Positions 14,901 to 28,913 of a DNA stretch of 64,000 nucleotides are shown in pieces. This DNA is from Orthonyx spaldingii (taxonomy: Eukaryota > Chordata > Aves > Passeriformes > Orthonychidae), in assembly GCA_013397795.1 (NCBI GenBank), contig VZTJ01004023.1, positions 1,113,422 to 1,177,421 of the forward strand, written 5' to 3'. The stretch's first letter is position 1. Every line of letters starts with the position of its first letter. A program made the position numbers and the translations under genes. A model generated the notes under the pieces. The model was not told the DNA's origin. It did not search any database and saw only the letters and a list, made by a program, of their open reading frames with translations.

Positions 14901-17900
14901 CAATGGTGACCTAGTTCTGGGTGGGCTATAAAGAAAAATACCTGTTTAAAATGGGAAGGGGAAAGGGAAAGAATATCCAAGGGCCCTTTGAGGCTTTTGT
15001 CTATCACCTCTATATTATGAAAGTCTTGTATCAGATTCCCACATGTCATTATTATATGTATATAAACATACATATTTTATACTTAAAATTGGATGAGTTT
15101 ATTATTCTGTGGTTTTCTTTGTAGTGCAAAAGAAGTGTGAGACTTACTACTGTTTGAACATGCCTACTGTACATTTTAGATACATCTACTTGTTTTGATA
15201 TTCCTCTCCAGGGTAAAAAATTCAAATTGGCCCAGAGAACACACAAATCTGAGGGAAAGGGAAAAGTCTAAGCATTGGGTAAAATTTGACTGTCATCTTC
15301 CCAAGACATTAAGGAGAATTATGAGAATTAAGTTGAAGGAAGCAAAGAGAAAGAGGTGGCAAAAGATGTTGTGCAACTGTGAGCAGAGATTTCTTTTGTA
15401 ATACTTTGTAAAACAAACAAAAGCTAGAATCTCTTGACGTGAAGTTAGTCACATGAGATTGACTTTGCAAATCTGAATGGTGTTAGATCAGCTCAGTGGT
15501 CCAACCGTAAAAGCAGTCGAGGTACAGCTTCATGTTACTTCTACTATTTCTTGAACAACATACAAATTAGGAGTATTTTTTGAATGAGTACAGAGGAGAA
15601 AATTCAGTATGAGATACTGGTTCAGTTGACAGCACCTTTTGATTTGAAGGTAAGGCAGAAACTGCAGAGCACTGCTCTGGGAGATTGTGTCACTCCCATC
15701 TTCTAGAGCATCTCATGTAAGAGGTTCATAATTACACAGCCAAACAGAAATGCAGCTTTCTAGAGCATATTTGACTGCATACCTAAGCCAGTGTGGCCTT
15801 CCAGAGAATAAATGACAGTTATGTTCCATTAATATAATTCTGCCCTTTTGCAGTGGGCTAAGGACACAGATTTGGAATGTTCAAAATGAAAATGAAAGCA
15901 AATATAGCAAATGTCGTGAAAACCTGCAATCACTGCATAGCTTTTTGTGGTGGAACAAAATGCATCTAAATATTGCAAAGGAGTAGGTTACATTGAATAT
16001 GACACTAGCAATGCATTCTTTATTCAGAATGGATCCAGGAGTCCAGGAAGTATAATATGGCTAATTGATACAAAAAGTAATGACAATAAAGCTTCTGCTT
16101 TAACATTCAACAGGAATTCACCCATGTTCTACTCAGGACTAGTAAATTAAGTTTTACAAGGCCCAAGGGAGTCTTTTATTTGCTCACTTCTATTGAGCCT
16201 GGTTAACAGGAAGCATTGTTGAACTTGAATGCAACAAGTTAACTCTGTGCTGAATGCTACCTTCACATCTGATACCTGTGACGTCCCAGTGAAACTCTTT
16301 GAGAAACTGTGCAAATGCTAAGAAATACTGGATCTTTTGCAGGAATGCAGTTTACATCACGTTTGGAATCTTTGCATGCCCTAGGAAAAATCCAGTCATG
16401 ATCCAGCTTTGGACTAAAGCCTACAGCTGGAGTTGACTTGATATACACAGAATTGATTTGTGTGTTCTTTATCAACGGTAGCATATCCTCATTCCTTTCC
16501 AAAGGCCCTGTTGAGCAGATGTCTTCTGGATTATGGCTAAAATATAATTTCATACTATTTCCAAATGGGAACAAATATCCTGAGTTTCTGAATCCTCAGA
16601 GAGAATTCTGCCAGTCATGCCTTTTGTTATATCAAGGATATCAAACTGAGGCACATGGATTGCAACTGTGGCCATGTGATGGGGTGTGTATGCACAGAGC
16701 AAGCAGTAATGAGGAGAAAAACGAAGAGCTTTTACATCCCTCCTGTGCAGTACTGGTTATTCATGACCAACATATGAAAAAACTGCGTTGAGTCAAGCAG
16801 TTGAGAAGTAATCCTTGCTGTTCTGACACGAACTTCATTTTATTACGTGTTTAAGGTGTAGCCTTATGCAGAGTATATGACAACAGCATTATCCAGGTGG
16901 GAAGCAATTATTAAGGGCTACACAATGAGCAACAGTTGCATAGCTGTAGTAACTTCAGAGTGAAGCTGCTTAAACATGAAGGCACTGCTGGGAGGGGTAG
17001 GGGAAAGGTATCATAAAGAATCACTTATGTGAAAGAGCATGTTTCTCCTATGCAGTCATTCCTAAAAAAGGTCATATGCACTGCTGGTAGGAAAGTGATA
17101 GAGTCACACTCAAATCAAATGTGAAATTAAGTGCATAATGGCCTTATAGCCGATGTGAATTTCACACTAGGAAGGCAGTTTATCTTTGAAGTGTTGCTTC
17201 CTTTCACTGGGGAGCAGGGGGAGACAGTAATACCCATGTTGTGAACAATGTGTGAAATATGTGTTCATTCATACCTGTATTATTATTGTGGGAAACCTGT
17301 GATCTCTACAGACATTTGATTATTCTGCGTTGCTATATACAGAACATATAACTTATGTTCTGCATTTTCAGATACCTGAGAGAAAAGATAGAAAAATATG
17401 AACTAAAAGAAGATTAAAGAAGTCAGAAATGCTAAACAGGCACAGATCAAGTATACACCTTTGGCCCAAACTTGAAAACTCTGAGGAAACAGAAAGGTGA
17501 GGAATAAAAATGAATATGTAACAAAGGAGCTATGTATATGTGCATGTAGATATACACCCATATTTGTTTGTATTGTGGGATTGTGTGTTTTGATGAGTTT
17601 GCTATCCCAAAGTTAATGTTGCCTTGTTTGAAAGATGTATTTTTATTTAGGAAATAGATTAGGAAACTTAACTTTTATATTTTGGTTCTTTGAAATTTGA
17701 TGTTGAAGCCATTGAAGCAGTTAAAGCAGTCTATATCTTTATTCTCTAAAGGGCTAAAGAAACAAATAGGTCCCTGAGCTCTGATTTTCCTTCATGTATA
17801 AACAACACTCTTGAAATTACTGTCTTTTTTCTCACCCAAGGACAGTAGATCAAATAAACTCCTCAGTGTTTCATTCCCATACTAATTTTTCTTGATACAT

Positions 17901-20900
17901 TACAACATCTTGATGCATAAATTTTCTTGTTTCATATTAAAGATAGCAACTGTGGTTTTATGAGTTTAAGAGCATTCCAGTGCACATCCTTTCCCTCAGT
18001 ATTCTTAAACCATTGTGCAAACCATCATGCCCAATTCCAAACCAAGTTCCCTGTTGAAATGTGACAAATTCTTTTTGTCATCTAGCCTTGATTGTATTGT
18101 GAAAAGGCAAATGAAGACTGAAGAGACCACATTTTATATTAAATAACAGCAATTGACAGTTAATATTCATTGCTCAAGAACCAGGAACTGTGGGCCTGAC
18201 TTGCAGAACTGTTGTCTTAATAATCCCTTTTCCTGAAAGGGACTTAACACTTTTTGTCAGTTGTCATACATTATTTTGTCTTCAGCTGGGACTGTGTAAT
18301 CCTGTCTGCTTAATCCCCATATTACCAGTCCCCTAAGATTTTTCTAAGGAAGTGGTGTTTTCTCCATAAGAGAAAAAAACAAGTCTCTCTTATGCAGTAT
18401 ATTGTCCACACAACAATGGAGAAGTTACTGTATGACTCTGAATAAGGGCATATAGTGGTTTTGTAAATCCCTTTGAGCCTGGTCTTGAGTAAGGCAACTA
18501 ATCCCAGCAAGAGGGTATTGCTTCATATGAAATCCTTGCAGAGCTGTGGAATCCATTCCTCCACCCCAGCTGTCCAGGCTGTTTGCCTACTGGGGCTTTG
18601 GTTGCTACTAAAGATAAACTGTGCAAATAAATGAAACTGGCTGTTATTTTACACCCTCTAGTTCTGTTTCATTATGTGTGTGTTCACAACCTCCTTCTCT
18701 GCCCCCCAATAATGTGTTGGGACTATCATGGAGACTGCTGTTCCTTTGAAGCAATGAAGCTGCATCCTCAAATGTACTGTCTGTCCCCAGTAGTGCTTTT
18801 AGGCCTGTGAAACAAGCTCTAAGTCTGTAAGTGAGAATCCTTTCCCATTGCATTTCAGCCTGCATCATTCTAATGCACTGCTGATTTCATTCTCAGAGAA
18901 ACACAAGTGGCAATGAAGTAACTGATTCCAAATTTTTAAATTTCTATAGTTGCTTGTATTTTCCTCTGTATAGAAATCCTGAAGGAAACTTGCACTAAGA
19001 TGCTGTTGATTTTCTGTCCTTCCTTATAAATGCTGAGAATACGAAATACTTTCATGCCTGTGAACCAGAGGATTCTGATTAGGTTCCCACAGAATACAAT
19101 TACTCACACCTACTCCACCTCACTGCTGTGCCAGTAACCATATCTTATTAATCATCCCTGCTGTCCACCCAAGCCTTGGAAGCTGCTGTCATTTGCACCA
19201 TGTCACGAAAACTGTAAGAAATGTTTAGTGGTAACCTGAAGTCCCATAATGCAGTATGCACTGACAACAAAACAAAAGATAGTTTAATATTCTGCATCAG
19301 AGGGAAGGATAAAGGGGGAAATTTATGAAACTGTGGGACTGATTAATCAGTAAGAAGGTTTCTGTTATGAACGTTTGGTGTGCTTTAAGCATTTTTAGAC
19401 AGCTTAAGTTTCAGCAATGAGTTCTGTGTTTGGATTTGTTTTATAGTACTGAATGTGTGTGTGTTTAAAAGTTGTTTCTTTAAGTAAACTGTGGTAAAAC
19501 CCCCAAACAAACAGCAAACACAGCTTCCTGAGACTGATGTAAATACTGAGCATCAACAGGACTGACAAATCCTTTTATATAATAATTTAAATTACAGATG
19601 AAGCAGAAAAAGGAGGGTGCAAGTGATCTAGCAATTATACGATGATGCTGCCTCAGAGCACTGAGAGGGTTGTTTACATATATTACAAATAATGAAGCCT
19701 TACCCCGTGTGCTGGAGCTACCAGTCAGCCCTCAGCATCTGTACCAGCCCAGAGGGATTTCAGAGGAACCCACCAACTCGTTTTCTTCTAGTCACAAAGC
19801 AGCCACCAATGGAAGCTCGGGATTCAAACAGATGAAAGGGTAAGAAACATATTATCACCACCCCAAACATCGAATTCTTCTGAAAAATACATCTCATGGT
19901 CAACACTTCCCCAAGACCTTGTGTGAACTGTTTAACAAGAGCACAAAGACAGGTGGCTTTGCCAGCCAGGCAAGATCTTAAGACGGAGATGTTTATGTTT
20001 TTTTAACCTCCAATTATCTCTCTGGAGTAGAGGAGATTGCTTTTAAGGCTGCACAGAGCAGGAAGTGCTAAGTATGTTCATAAAGGTGTGGCTTAGCTCC
20101 CTAGCAATTCCTTGGCAACAGGGACTGCTAGCCTTAAGTAAAACAAACAGGCTTTGTGGAAATCAAAAGTTGAGAACGCAAGCTGTTCACATCTCTTTGA
20201 TTAAAGCAGCCAATCTTTGATTGAAGGTGGTTGGCTCCACCTTGTTCCCCTAAACCAAGGTTTGGATAGATAAATCTTGCTCTTTTGATAACAGTGCAAA
20301 ATATAAAATGTTTTTAAAAGTAATTTTTGCAAGATGTGTTGTGCGAAAAGGAGAAATTTACACATTAATTTGTCAAAAACTTGATGTTTTATACTTCATC
20401 TGACAGGGATTCCTGCATAGATAGAACGTAATCCAGAGTTTTGGAGAGACAGGAAGACCTGATCTCACAGTCTTAAGTCTTATGTCTATATAAAGTAGGT
20501 GTCAAACGCTGCCCATCGTGACTCTCGTGTGACAGTGGCAGCCGGCCTGACTGCCCTTAGTGAGGCTGCAGGTGTTCAGCGGGGAACTGGCCCGCGAAAA
20601 CCTTGGTGTGCCCTAAAGCCATGGATTCATGACATTAACAGGCAGAGTACCCCCTTGTTTGCCCATTCCCATGAGTCACGGTCTTGTTTTGGCCAGGATA
20701 ACTGTTTGTGTTTTCCCAGGGTAACTGAACCTACTGAGGGAATGACTCCACCTTAGAGAATACTGAGGAGCAGATCGGACTCCTCAGACCCCCTGCTCAC
20801 ACAAAGCAGAGTACTAGAGTATGCAAAGGAGTAGTTTAAAGTTATGTCCTAGACATCTACTTCACCCAGAACCAGAGCGTTACCGGTGCATTCACCCAAG

Positions 20901-22782
20901 TCACTGCAGAGCCACTCCCAGAATGTGCCAGGCAACTTCTTCTCGTGTGCCCCAGGGCTCTTTCTTTTCCTCACCACCACGTATTTCAGTGTAGAAAAGG
21001 CAAAATCTTAATGTACGTTAACTGTGTCACACCACGATTTAAATAATTACTTGAGGAAAACAAGGAATGAGTGAACACAAAGTGACATTTCCTGTCAAAC
21101 AAGGGTGTGCCACATTAGCAGAGGATTGTGGAAAGGAGGTGAGGTAGTACTGGCACTTATGAAACAGCTCTGTCAGGGTATATTATCACAACTCCAGTTT
21201 ACTGGAAAGGGAATTGCACCTGCTTGCCGTGTGCTTAGTTATTATCTCTGCTTATAAAGCAATTCTATAGCTGTTAAGTGATAAAATGCACTGAATTGCA
21301 TCATATGGCATCTTAAATTTAAAATTTCTACAGTATGCCAAAAGGAATAATCTAGGTATACGTGTCCTCTTTCTGTCTGAATACATTTACTGACTGTGCA
21401 GTATGTTTCTTTGAGAATGTTTCTTCTCAGGAAACCATATCACTCCCCTGTATCAGCCAGATGTATCTGTAAGGACACCAGCTCTATCTCACTTCCACTG
21501 TGTATCCCACAGTGTGTAAGATCCAGCATCAGGCCAAAGGAAGAAAAGTGTTTGTTCAGTCATGCTCAGAGGTTAAAGTGAAAAGAGCATTTGTTGAATA
21601 GAACAAGGAAATTTATTTGAATGAGAATCTGATGACTCTACTGACATGACTGTAACTATGTAATACAGTTCAGTGTGAACTAGAGCCTTCCATGCAAGCA
21701 CTTACATCTGGAGGTGCTGCAGAAAAAATCAGGTTATTTTTCAAAAACTGTAGCTGTCTTGTCAAGCTGCAAATGATAGAGTAGAAAATAAACTCATCTA
21801 ATCTTCCTAGAAATGGGCATTAGTTCTGCTAGAGGCTGAGTTCTGGTAGTCATGAGTCAGACAAGACTTTTTAAAGACCTTGTAGTTTCAATGCAGCACA
21901 GTGAAAACAGAACTACGAAAAAGAAGTTGTGTCAGAGGTCTGCTGCTTCTTTGGGGAAATTACGCCATCCTTGTGCTGGATAGAATAGGACACATGGGCG
22001 TGTTTGAAATCCCCCTGTCAGATCCTAGGTGTGTAACAATTGCTGGTAGAAGTGAAGCAAAATAACCATAATCAAGATGACAGATCAGGAAATCATTGAA
22101 TGATAGGTCCTATCATGTCTGTTTTGGATGCACATAATTGCATTCATCAATTTATTATACAAAATGCTTCGATTAAATGTTTTTAAAACCTAAGTAATTC
22201 AACAGGTGGTTAAGTTTTGCTTATGTTTTGCATTTATATTTTACTTCTGTTTATACTATGGTGAGAAAAAGAAATGTATTAGCATATCTGTATGTGGAAT
22301 AAGTTTAATTAAATTCTAATGAAGAAACAGGTTAAATATCAGAGCAGTTAAATCAAATGGGAATGAAATATTATAGGAACACACCCTCCATTTTTATCAA
22401 GGTTTTTATGTCAGCTGAGAGCTTGTGGTACAATCTGAATAAAGAGACAGAGACTAGTAATTTCTGCCAAAATAATCTCATGAGGCCAGTATCAGTCAGT
22501 TGTCAGTAAAGCTTGAGAAGGCATAACCTGCATAAATTCATCATTAATTGTGTGAATTTTACTGTAGTTTTTCATTGAATAACTCGGACTTCCAGTACAC
22601 AGTCCTTTGTTTGATGATCCATCCAGTATTTGAAGATCAGTTCTTTCATCACTGCTACACTGCAGCACTGATTATCAACTCACAGTAAGTGAGAGCAGTG
22701 TGGAGCATGCAGATGTTTTGATGTAGATAATGGCCTTTACATTTCTTATGTTGTCTATTTGGTTTTTATGTTTACATGCAAA

Positions 22783-22809
22783 GGTGACTGGAATTGGGTG
22801 ACTGGAATT
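22783..22809. repeat. Short tandem duplication, 13-base unit
   Basis: GGTGACTGGAATT occurs at 22783-22795 and again at 22797-22809, one base apart. Confidence 0.85.
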
Positions 22810-23854
22810 CAATGTTTCAGATGGCTGTGGCCACTTCTCACTTCAAAACATCAGTGATTTTGTGGTTCAGTGAATTTCTGAGAACTTTCTACCTGTGCAG
22901 TGTGAATGCATTTATGTGTGGGAATATGACAGGCTGAATGTCATTGATTCATTGAAGGAGTGTTACAGAAGTTTTCTAAAAGCACAAAGGACTACTGAAT
23001 TTCCTGTCTTGCACTCCTGTGACTGGAAGTCTCTGAGTTGGTCTGTTAAATAGAAAGTACAAACTGGGCCAAATTAAATGCTTTATGTAGATATCAGGTC
23101 ATTCTCATTTGCCATTATGAGGAGTTATACTCTTGATCTTGTCACAAGAGGATATAAATTTATCCTGTTGAACCGTAAATGTGCGATTTTAAATTTTATT
23201 GTTTATGAATTAAGAAGATGATTCTCTTTAATTGCATGTAAGTACCAGTGAATAACAGGGAGCATTTTGGCTTTTAGCTGTTGCAATGGATTGTGTTATC
23301 AATTTATATTTTTACTCTTTTCACTAGGATGATAGTGGTGGTAGCAAGGATGGTGATAATGGAATTTTTTTCCTTTATAGCTTGTGTAACAAATAACTCA
23401 CTAGATTAACTTTATCATTAAAAAGCAAATTTTTTACTGTTGGATATTCTGCCACACTGACAGACTTGTGAACTGCTATATCCTTTCAATGGACAAAGAG
23501 AGGATAGGTTAATGTATAGAAGTGTTTTGATCTAAGATTGAGCATCAATCTTGCTTAAAAACCTTGCATAAAAAGAATTTTCCGTTAAACTTCCTTTCTC
23601 ATATTATACTGTACATGAGACTAGTAAAAAAAGTAATCAATTGCAATGAGAATTTATTTAGGCAGGTTGTAGAGGCAATAAAACTTCACACAAAGTCAGT
23701 TTTCAGTCACAGATAAGGTGGATTGGAAGGGTCAGGAAGTACTTGCATATTCATCTCATTAGGTAACAGAAATTGTATCACAAGGCTTGTCTAACTTACC
23801 ACAGCTTAAAGATCCTGTCTCAACTAGTTGCAGTGAATTATTTAAAAATTTAGC

Positions 23855-24050
23855 AGTGAGATCAGATTGGCAACCAGGAGGAAGTTTCTCATCAGCAATG
23901 CAGTGCAGCACTGGAATGGCTCATCCATGGAGGTTTCCAGGACACTGCTGGACAAAATACTGTCTGGTTCAATGTAGTGCTGGCAATAATCCAGTGTTGG
24001 ACAAGAGGACTTGCAGAGGTCCCTGTCAGCAATCATTTCAGTGATTCTAA
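23855..24050 (+). mobile_element. CR1 LINE fragment, 3' end, sense on + strand
   Basis: The segment follows the well-known end of CR1: an ATCAGATTGG-like start, then CACTGGAATGG, then GAGGTTTCCAGGA, then ACTTGCAGAGGTCCCT and a terminal TTCAGTGATTCTAA. Avian and reptilian CR1 copies are usually cut short at the 5' end, as here. No open reading frame survives. Recognised by eye, not by a repeat search. Confidence 0.8.
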
Positions 24051-24257
24051 ATCCAGAAAACTCTTTAGTAAATTATTTGAAGGACAACATTATTTCCAAT
24101 GAAAAAAAGAAGGAAATTAAGTTTATTTGTTATAAACTGTTAACTTTGATATAAATCTATGATAACATTTATGAAAGACACTACTGTGCATGCATGTTTG
24201 ATCTGTCCACAAGTTTGGTAGAAAGGTAAATGCTTAGATTTTCAAAAGCCTGATAAG

Positions 24258-24322
24258 TGTTTGAGGAATTTGTTTTTGAGAAATTTGTTTTTGAGGAATT
24301 TTGAGAAACCTGGAGAAATTTG
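24258..24322. repeat. Degenerate tandem repeat, about 16-base unit
   Basis: Three to four copies of a TTTTTGAGRAATTTG-like unit, losing similarity towards the right end. It lies about 200 bases after the CR1 tail. Confidence 0.75.
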
Positions 24323-25059
24323 TCTAAACAGCTAATACCAATACTCCAGTGGGAGCTGAGCATGTATAAAACCTTTGTAGGATTAAACCCATAAAGAAGA
24401 GAAGCTATGTAAAATAATAAGGGAAGAATTTCATTTTTATTTATCTTTCCTAGTCATCAATTTTATGTTTTAACTTACCTTTAAGTCAATAGAAATAAAT
24501 TCCAACTGATACAGGAGTCTAAATGAATACTTCCAGTGTGGCTTGATGGTGCTGGTATCTGCAGGGTAACAATCCAGCAGAACTACAGTTCTGAAGCTCT
24601 TCTGCAGATTGCTGAGCTTTTGTGAATATCTCAGTGGAAATTATTTCAAGGCTTCTACAGTGCATTGTAATCATGGCAGACCTAACCTGGCAGACCAAAA
24701 AATCAGATCTCTCCAAACATCTGGACAGCAATCAAAGAATGCTGCTAAACACTTGTTCCCATGCCTTTTCCCACTCATTTGCTGCTATAGAAAGGATGCC
24801 AGAAAATTTCTTATATATGGGTTTATGTTTCAGGAGCTACAGTAAGCTCCTCCTTCAGCAAATATTGCTGTGGTTGCTCGTAATCCAATCCAGGAGCCAA
24901 GGGCTGAATGGATATGAAAACTAAATATCTTCTCACCTTTGCTTACAGATCACTTACAGATTTTTTACTTCCAGTACCAGTTCAGTTTGGAGATGCTGAG
25001 GCATGCAGAGAATTTACCACTGTCCCTATTGTGCAGGTAAACACCAAGGCTCCATACTT

Positions 25060-25200
25060 TATAGAAAAAGATTAGATAGAAGAGACCTCTGGACATCTTT
25101 TGGTCCACATCCTTGCCATGCCATCATGGCCAATTATGAAATTAGACCCAACTTCAAAGTTAATTCACCTTTTTTCAGGGTATTTCAAACCATTTTACAG
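25060..25200 (-). mobile_element. Probable old CR1 LINE remnant, antisense
   Basis: ATTAGATAGAAGAGACCTCT followed by GGACATCTTTTGGTCCA resembles the reverse complement of the CR1 3' region (minus-strand element with its tail at the left). Similarity fades after about 25120, so the right boundary is uncertain. Confidence 0.45.
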
Positions 25201-25482
25201 GGTTAAATATCATCATCATTTTCCTCCTTTTAACTGACGAGTATAATACTCACTAGGAGAGATAACTTCTCAATATCATACTAGTTTGGAACAGAAGATC
25301 AACTTCTATGTTCCCTGAAAGGTAATGGAGGTGTTTCTGTAGATCTAAATGCAGCCAGGATATTACTCCAGGTCTCATGTCTCAAAGTTTCATACTCCTT
25401 TTATTAGGCTTTAACAAAAGGACTTCAGTTATCAGGACATTCAGTTCACAGGAATTTTTAATAATGTAGTAAAAGAGATGGC

Positions 25483-25523
25483 TCCCTTCCCTTCCCTTCC
25501 CTTCCCTTCCCTTCCCTTTCCTT
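25483..25523. repeat. (TTCCC)n pentanucleotide repeat
   Basis: About eight near-perfect units of TTCCC on the + strand (GGGAA on the other). Confidence 0.95.
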
Positions 25524-28159
25524 CTGAAAATGCCACTATAGATTTATCCATTGTAAGCACAATGTTTTTAATGAGTCTCTCCAGTGTTCTCATGTGCTCT
25601 AACTGTAAAACGGATCCATTTTCCAGTTTTAATTGCTTGATGAATAAGAAACAAAATCATCACAGTATTGAGCTTGCATAACAATGAATGTCCATCTTTA
25701 AAACTTTTATTCTCCACCCAGTTACATTTATGAGGTTATCCTTGTATGGAGCCTACAAACAAGTACCTGTATAAATATGCCTGCCAGGATTAAAGCTAAA
25801 GGTGAGCAATAACTCTTTATTTCAGCAAGATCTTGGTTACAAATTAACTTTTCTATGCTCAGTGTACAAGGGCTTGTCCCACATGTTTTTCAGGAACTGG
25901 ATCCTGTTGCTGTTCTGTTGAGACATACAATGTCATGCCTTTATATTTTTTAGATCAATAACATCGCTGGTATAATTCAGGGCAGAGAATGGAAGGGTTG
26001 TGGTTAGAAGGTGAATGAGAAACCAGTTGCATAATCTGATACATTGAAATGTGTGATATCACAGGAAGGCCAACATTTATTTCAGTTTTCTTTAAACGTT
26101 TTAGGATATACTTTAAGTTCATTTAGCTAGAATAGTTCAGATAAATTAGTAACAGTAGAATGATATGAGTCAAGATAGTCTAAAAGTAGAAACCAGATGG
26201 GCTTTCTAGGAGGAGAGGCTACATTTTATGAGATGAGCTAATAAATTGTAAAAAGCATAGAAGCTTTCGTGCTCACTAGCCTTTGATACCATGTGTAGAT
26301 TTCAAATAAGTTTTTAAGGATTTTTGACATTGATCACAGGAGGAGTTTTTAATCTGACATCTTGTTCTAAGTGAATTACAATCCTTTTTCTTTCACATTA
26401 GATCCTAAAGACAACTACATATGTATTGGCATTCTCTGTGCCAATTTACTGGAGCCTGTGAGCATATGTGTCAACCTGGCCAAGAATTTATCATGTGTAT
26501 GATCTTCTATAGAAATCTTCTAATTAAAATCCCAATATGTATGAAGTACTCACATATTAGGGCTACAAAATGACATCCTCATGAGGGCAGCTGCATTGCA
26601 ACAGCCTGGTACTTTTTCTGTGAACATAGCTACAGTTAAAATCTGTATTTACACTTAATCTCTGTTTACACTTAGGTGTACAAACACTGCCTCTCTCCAA
26701 ACACCCCCATATATATATGTGAGTTTGGGAGGGGAGGATCAGGTTGGGAAAAGAGGAACAGTTCTCACCCTTGCAGTCAGTGAATTTTTATGGTTCTTAT
26801 TGCAGACTTCAGGGAAAAGAATCATCCCATACTCAAAAACAGTCTGTTACACAGTTTCATTACCTCTATATCCAAAGAATGTAAGTAACCAAAAGGAATA
26901 GAAATGGTTATTCTACTAAGGACTTTTAGAAATGCATTGGCAGAGGAAAATATATAAATTCAACAATGCTAGAAAATACAATGCTGAAAGCATTTTGAAT
27001 ATATAAATATATACATGTTACAGATTAAAGTTTTCATTTCTGATTGTTTGGGAATTTGCCCTTTCTGTAACAATGTATTTTCAGGATTATTTCTGGGGCA
27101 GCTGGTGTGAGCTGCAGAGACAACAGCTGAGAGGTGTTTAACATCTTGTGATGCTCAGTGAGATGCACCTGTGCAAAGTTTCCTGCATGGCCTTGGTCAG
27201 GTAAATACTTGTAACACATGAATTCTATTATTGGACAGCATGCTTGAACTGTGGTTTATGTTCACTGAAGTAAATGGAATTAATCTTGCTGATGGTGTTA
27301 GCATGGGGAACCAGTGCATGCCAGAAGGAGGTCCACAATAACTGCTATAATTAATTATAAAATTAGAATATTAAAAGAAGATGAGAAAATGTGATTTAAT
27401 AATTTAATCCATCAGATATTCACAGTTAAGTGCCCAGCTCTGCATTTTCCCAGGCTAGACATCAGCAGCTAAATAGCAGCATCACTTTTCATTCAGTAAA
27501 AACTTTATTTCAACACAACACTAATATTGAAGTATAAACCAAAGACTTAATTAAACAAAAGAAAAATTATGACTAGTCTAACTTGCAACATTTGGCCTTT
27601 AAAAAATCATTAGTTACTCATCAGTGGTGGCAATAGGAAAAATAACTTTCAAAGAATTTAGAGGCCTTTTGATCTTTTTGCGTTAAAGTCAATTTGTGTT
27701 TGACAATATCTCTGAAATTGTCTCAGTCCCCAATGTTACAAATTTTACTGCTGCTGCTGTTGAGCAGGAGTGTCTTCATAGCGGCTAAATTAGGTGGTGA
27801 TTTCCCATTGCAGTCTCACCAGTGAAACAGAAGAGAAGAGTGGAGGAAAACTGCCCATCTTAGACCACAGCTAATACCCAGGAGACAGCTCCTTATTGAG
27901 CAGTTGTAGGGTAGAAAATGCAGGGCTTTATATTGCTATTTTGCAAAATTTCCTAGATACATCCTTTCTCAAAACAACAAAAAAATGTTTTACTGGAACC
28001 CACCTTTACAAACTGTATGAAGAACAGGGCCTAAATTGCAAAGTACTCTCTGCCTGTAATATCCCTTAAAATCCGTGTGGAATACTACACGTCCATTACA
28101 CATTAACGTTGGCACCGGTAGCTGGATACACACACAGCAACGTGAACAGAAGGCAATTA

Positions 28160-28882
28160 CTTAGAAGCAGGTAAAGATTTTTCTTTCGTGGAATTCAGGG
28201 CTAAGTTACAAGCTGCGTACACGTCTGTTCTTCAGATCTGCCCCCGAAACGGGCGCGGGTGTGAGCGCGCAGAGCCCGCACCCAGCGCCGGCCGGGATCC
28301 CGCAGAACTGCAAGCAGGTAGAGGCACTTCCTGCAGGCAGAATTAAAGAGAGAAAGGGAGTTTGCCTCTGATCTCCTTCAAAAACCAATCAGGCCAGATC
28401 AGCCAGGCGTTGATTCTCCCTCCGTCCCTCCTACACCTTTTCCAGAGGCCCAATGGCCTTGTCCCTTCGGGAGATTGACTAGAGTCACATGAGCTGCACC
28501 AAGGGCAGGTAACTCAGGAGAGGGGAAGGGGAAGAGGGAAGGGAAAAAAAAAAAGAGAGAGAGAGAGAGAAAAAAAAAGCCCAAGCCCAGACTGAGCTTC
28601 TGCCATGATGTCAGAGGGAAAGAAACCCACAGCTTGCTAATTTCACCTCCCAATCGGCCCCGGGAAGGAGATCACCGGGAACAGGTAGAGATGGGAGCTT
28701 TCTTTCTCCATGTTTTTTTTTTCTCAAACACCCAACCTCCTAAATAACTCTTCCTCTCCTCTTTATATTGTGACTCCTCGTCCGCTCCTTTTCCCTTTGA
28801 TTACTTTGAGGTAGGGGATGAGCCTTGTGGGATTTTTTGGGGTTTTTTTTCATTTGTTAGTGTGTCTTTCTTTTTCTTTTTT

Positions 28883-28913
<31 letters not shown>

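Larger units (their letters stand above)
11650..23854. other. Intergenic, no gene recognised
   Basis: AT-rich non-coding sequence with one compound microsatellite near 11900. The longest open frames (16438-16791 on + and 16263-16574 on -) overlap each other on opposite strands and match no family I know. No exon, RNA gene or intact mobile element is recognised. Confidence 0.6.
24051..28159. other. Intergenic, no gene recognised
   Basis: AT-rich sequence upstream of the ESRP2 CpG-rich region. It holds the short tandem repeat near 24260, a weak CR1 remnant near 25060 and the TTCCC repeat near 25490. Nothing else is identified. Distal regulatory elements of ESRP2 could lie here but cannot be recognised without comparison. 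Confidence 0.6.

Noticed and set aside
16263..16791. Open frames of 117 codons (+) and 103 codons (-) overlapping on opposite strands
   Set aside because: No recognisable domain, no plausible splice or promoter context and no codon pattern suggesting selection. Frames of this size are expected by chance in 64 kb.
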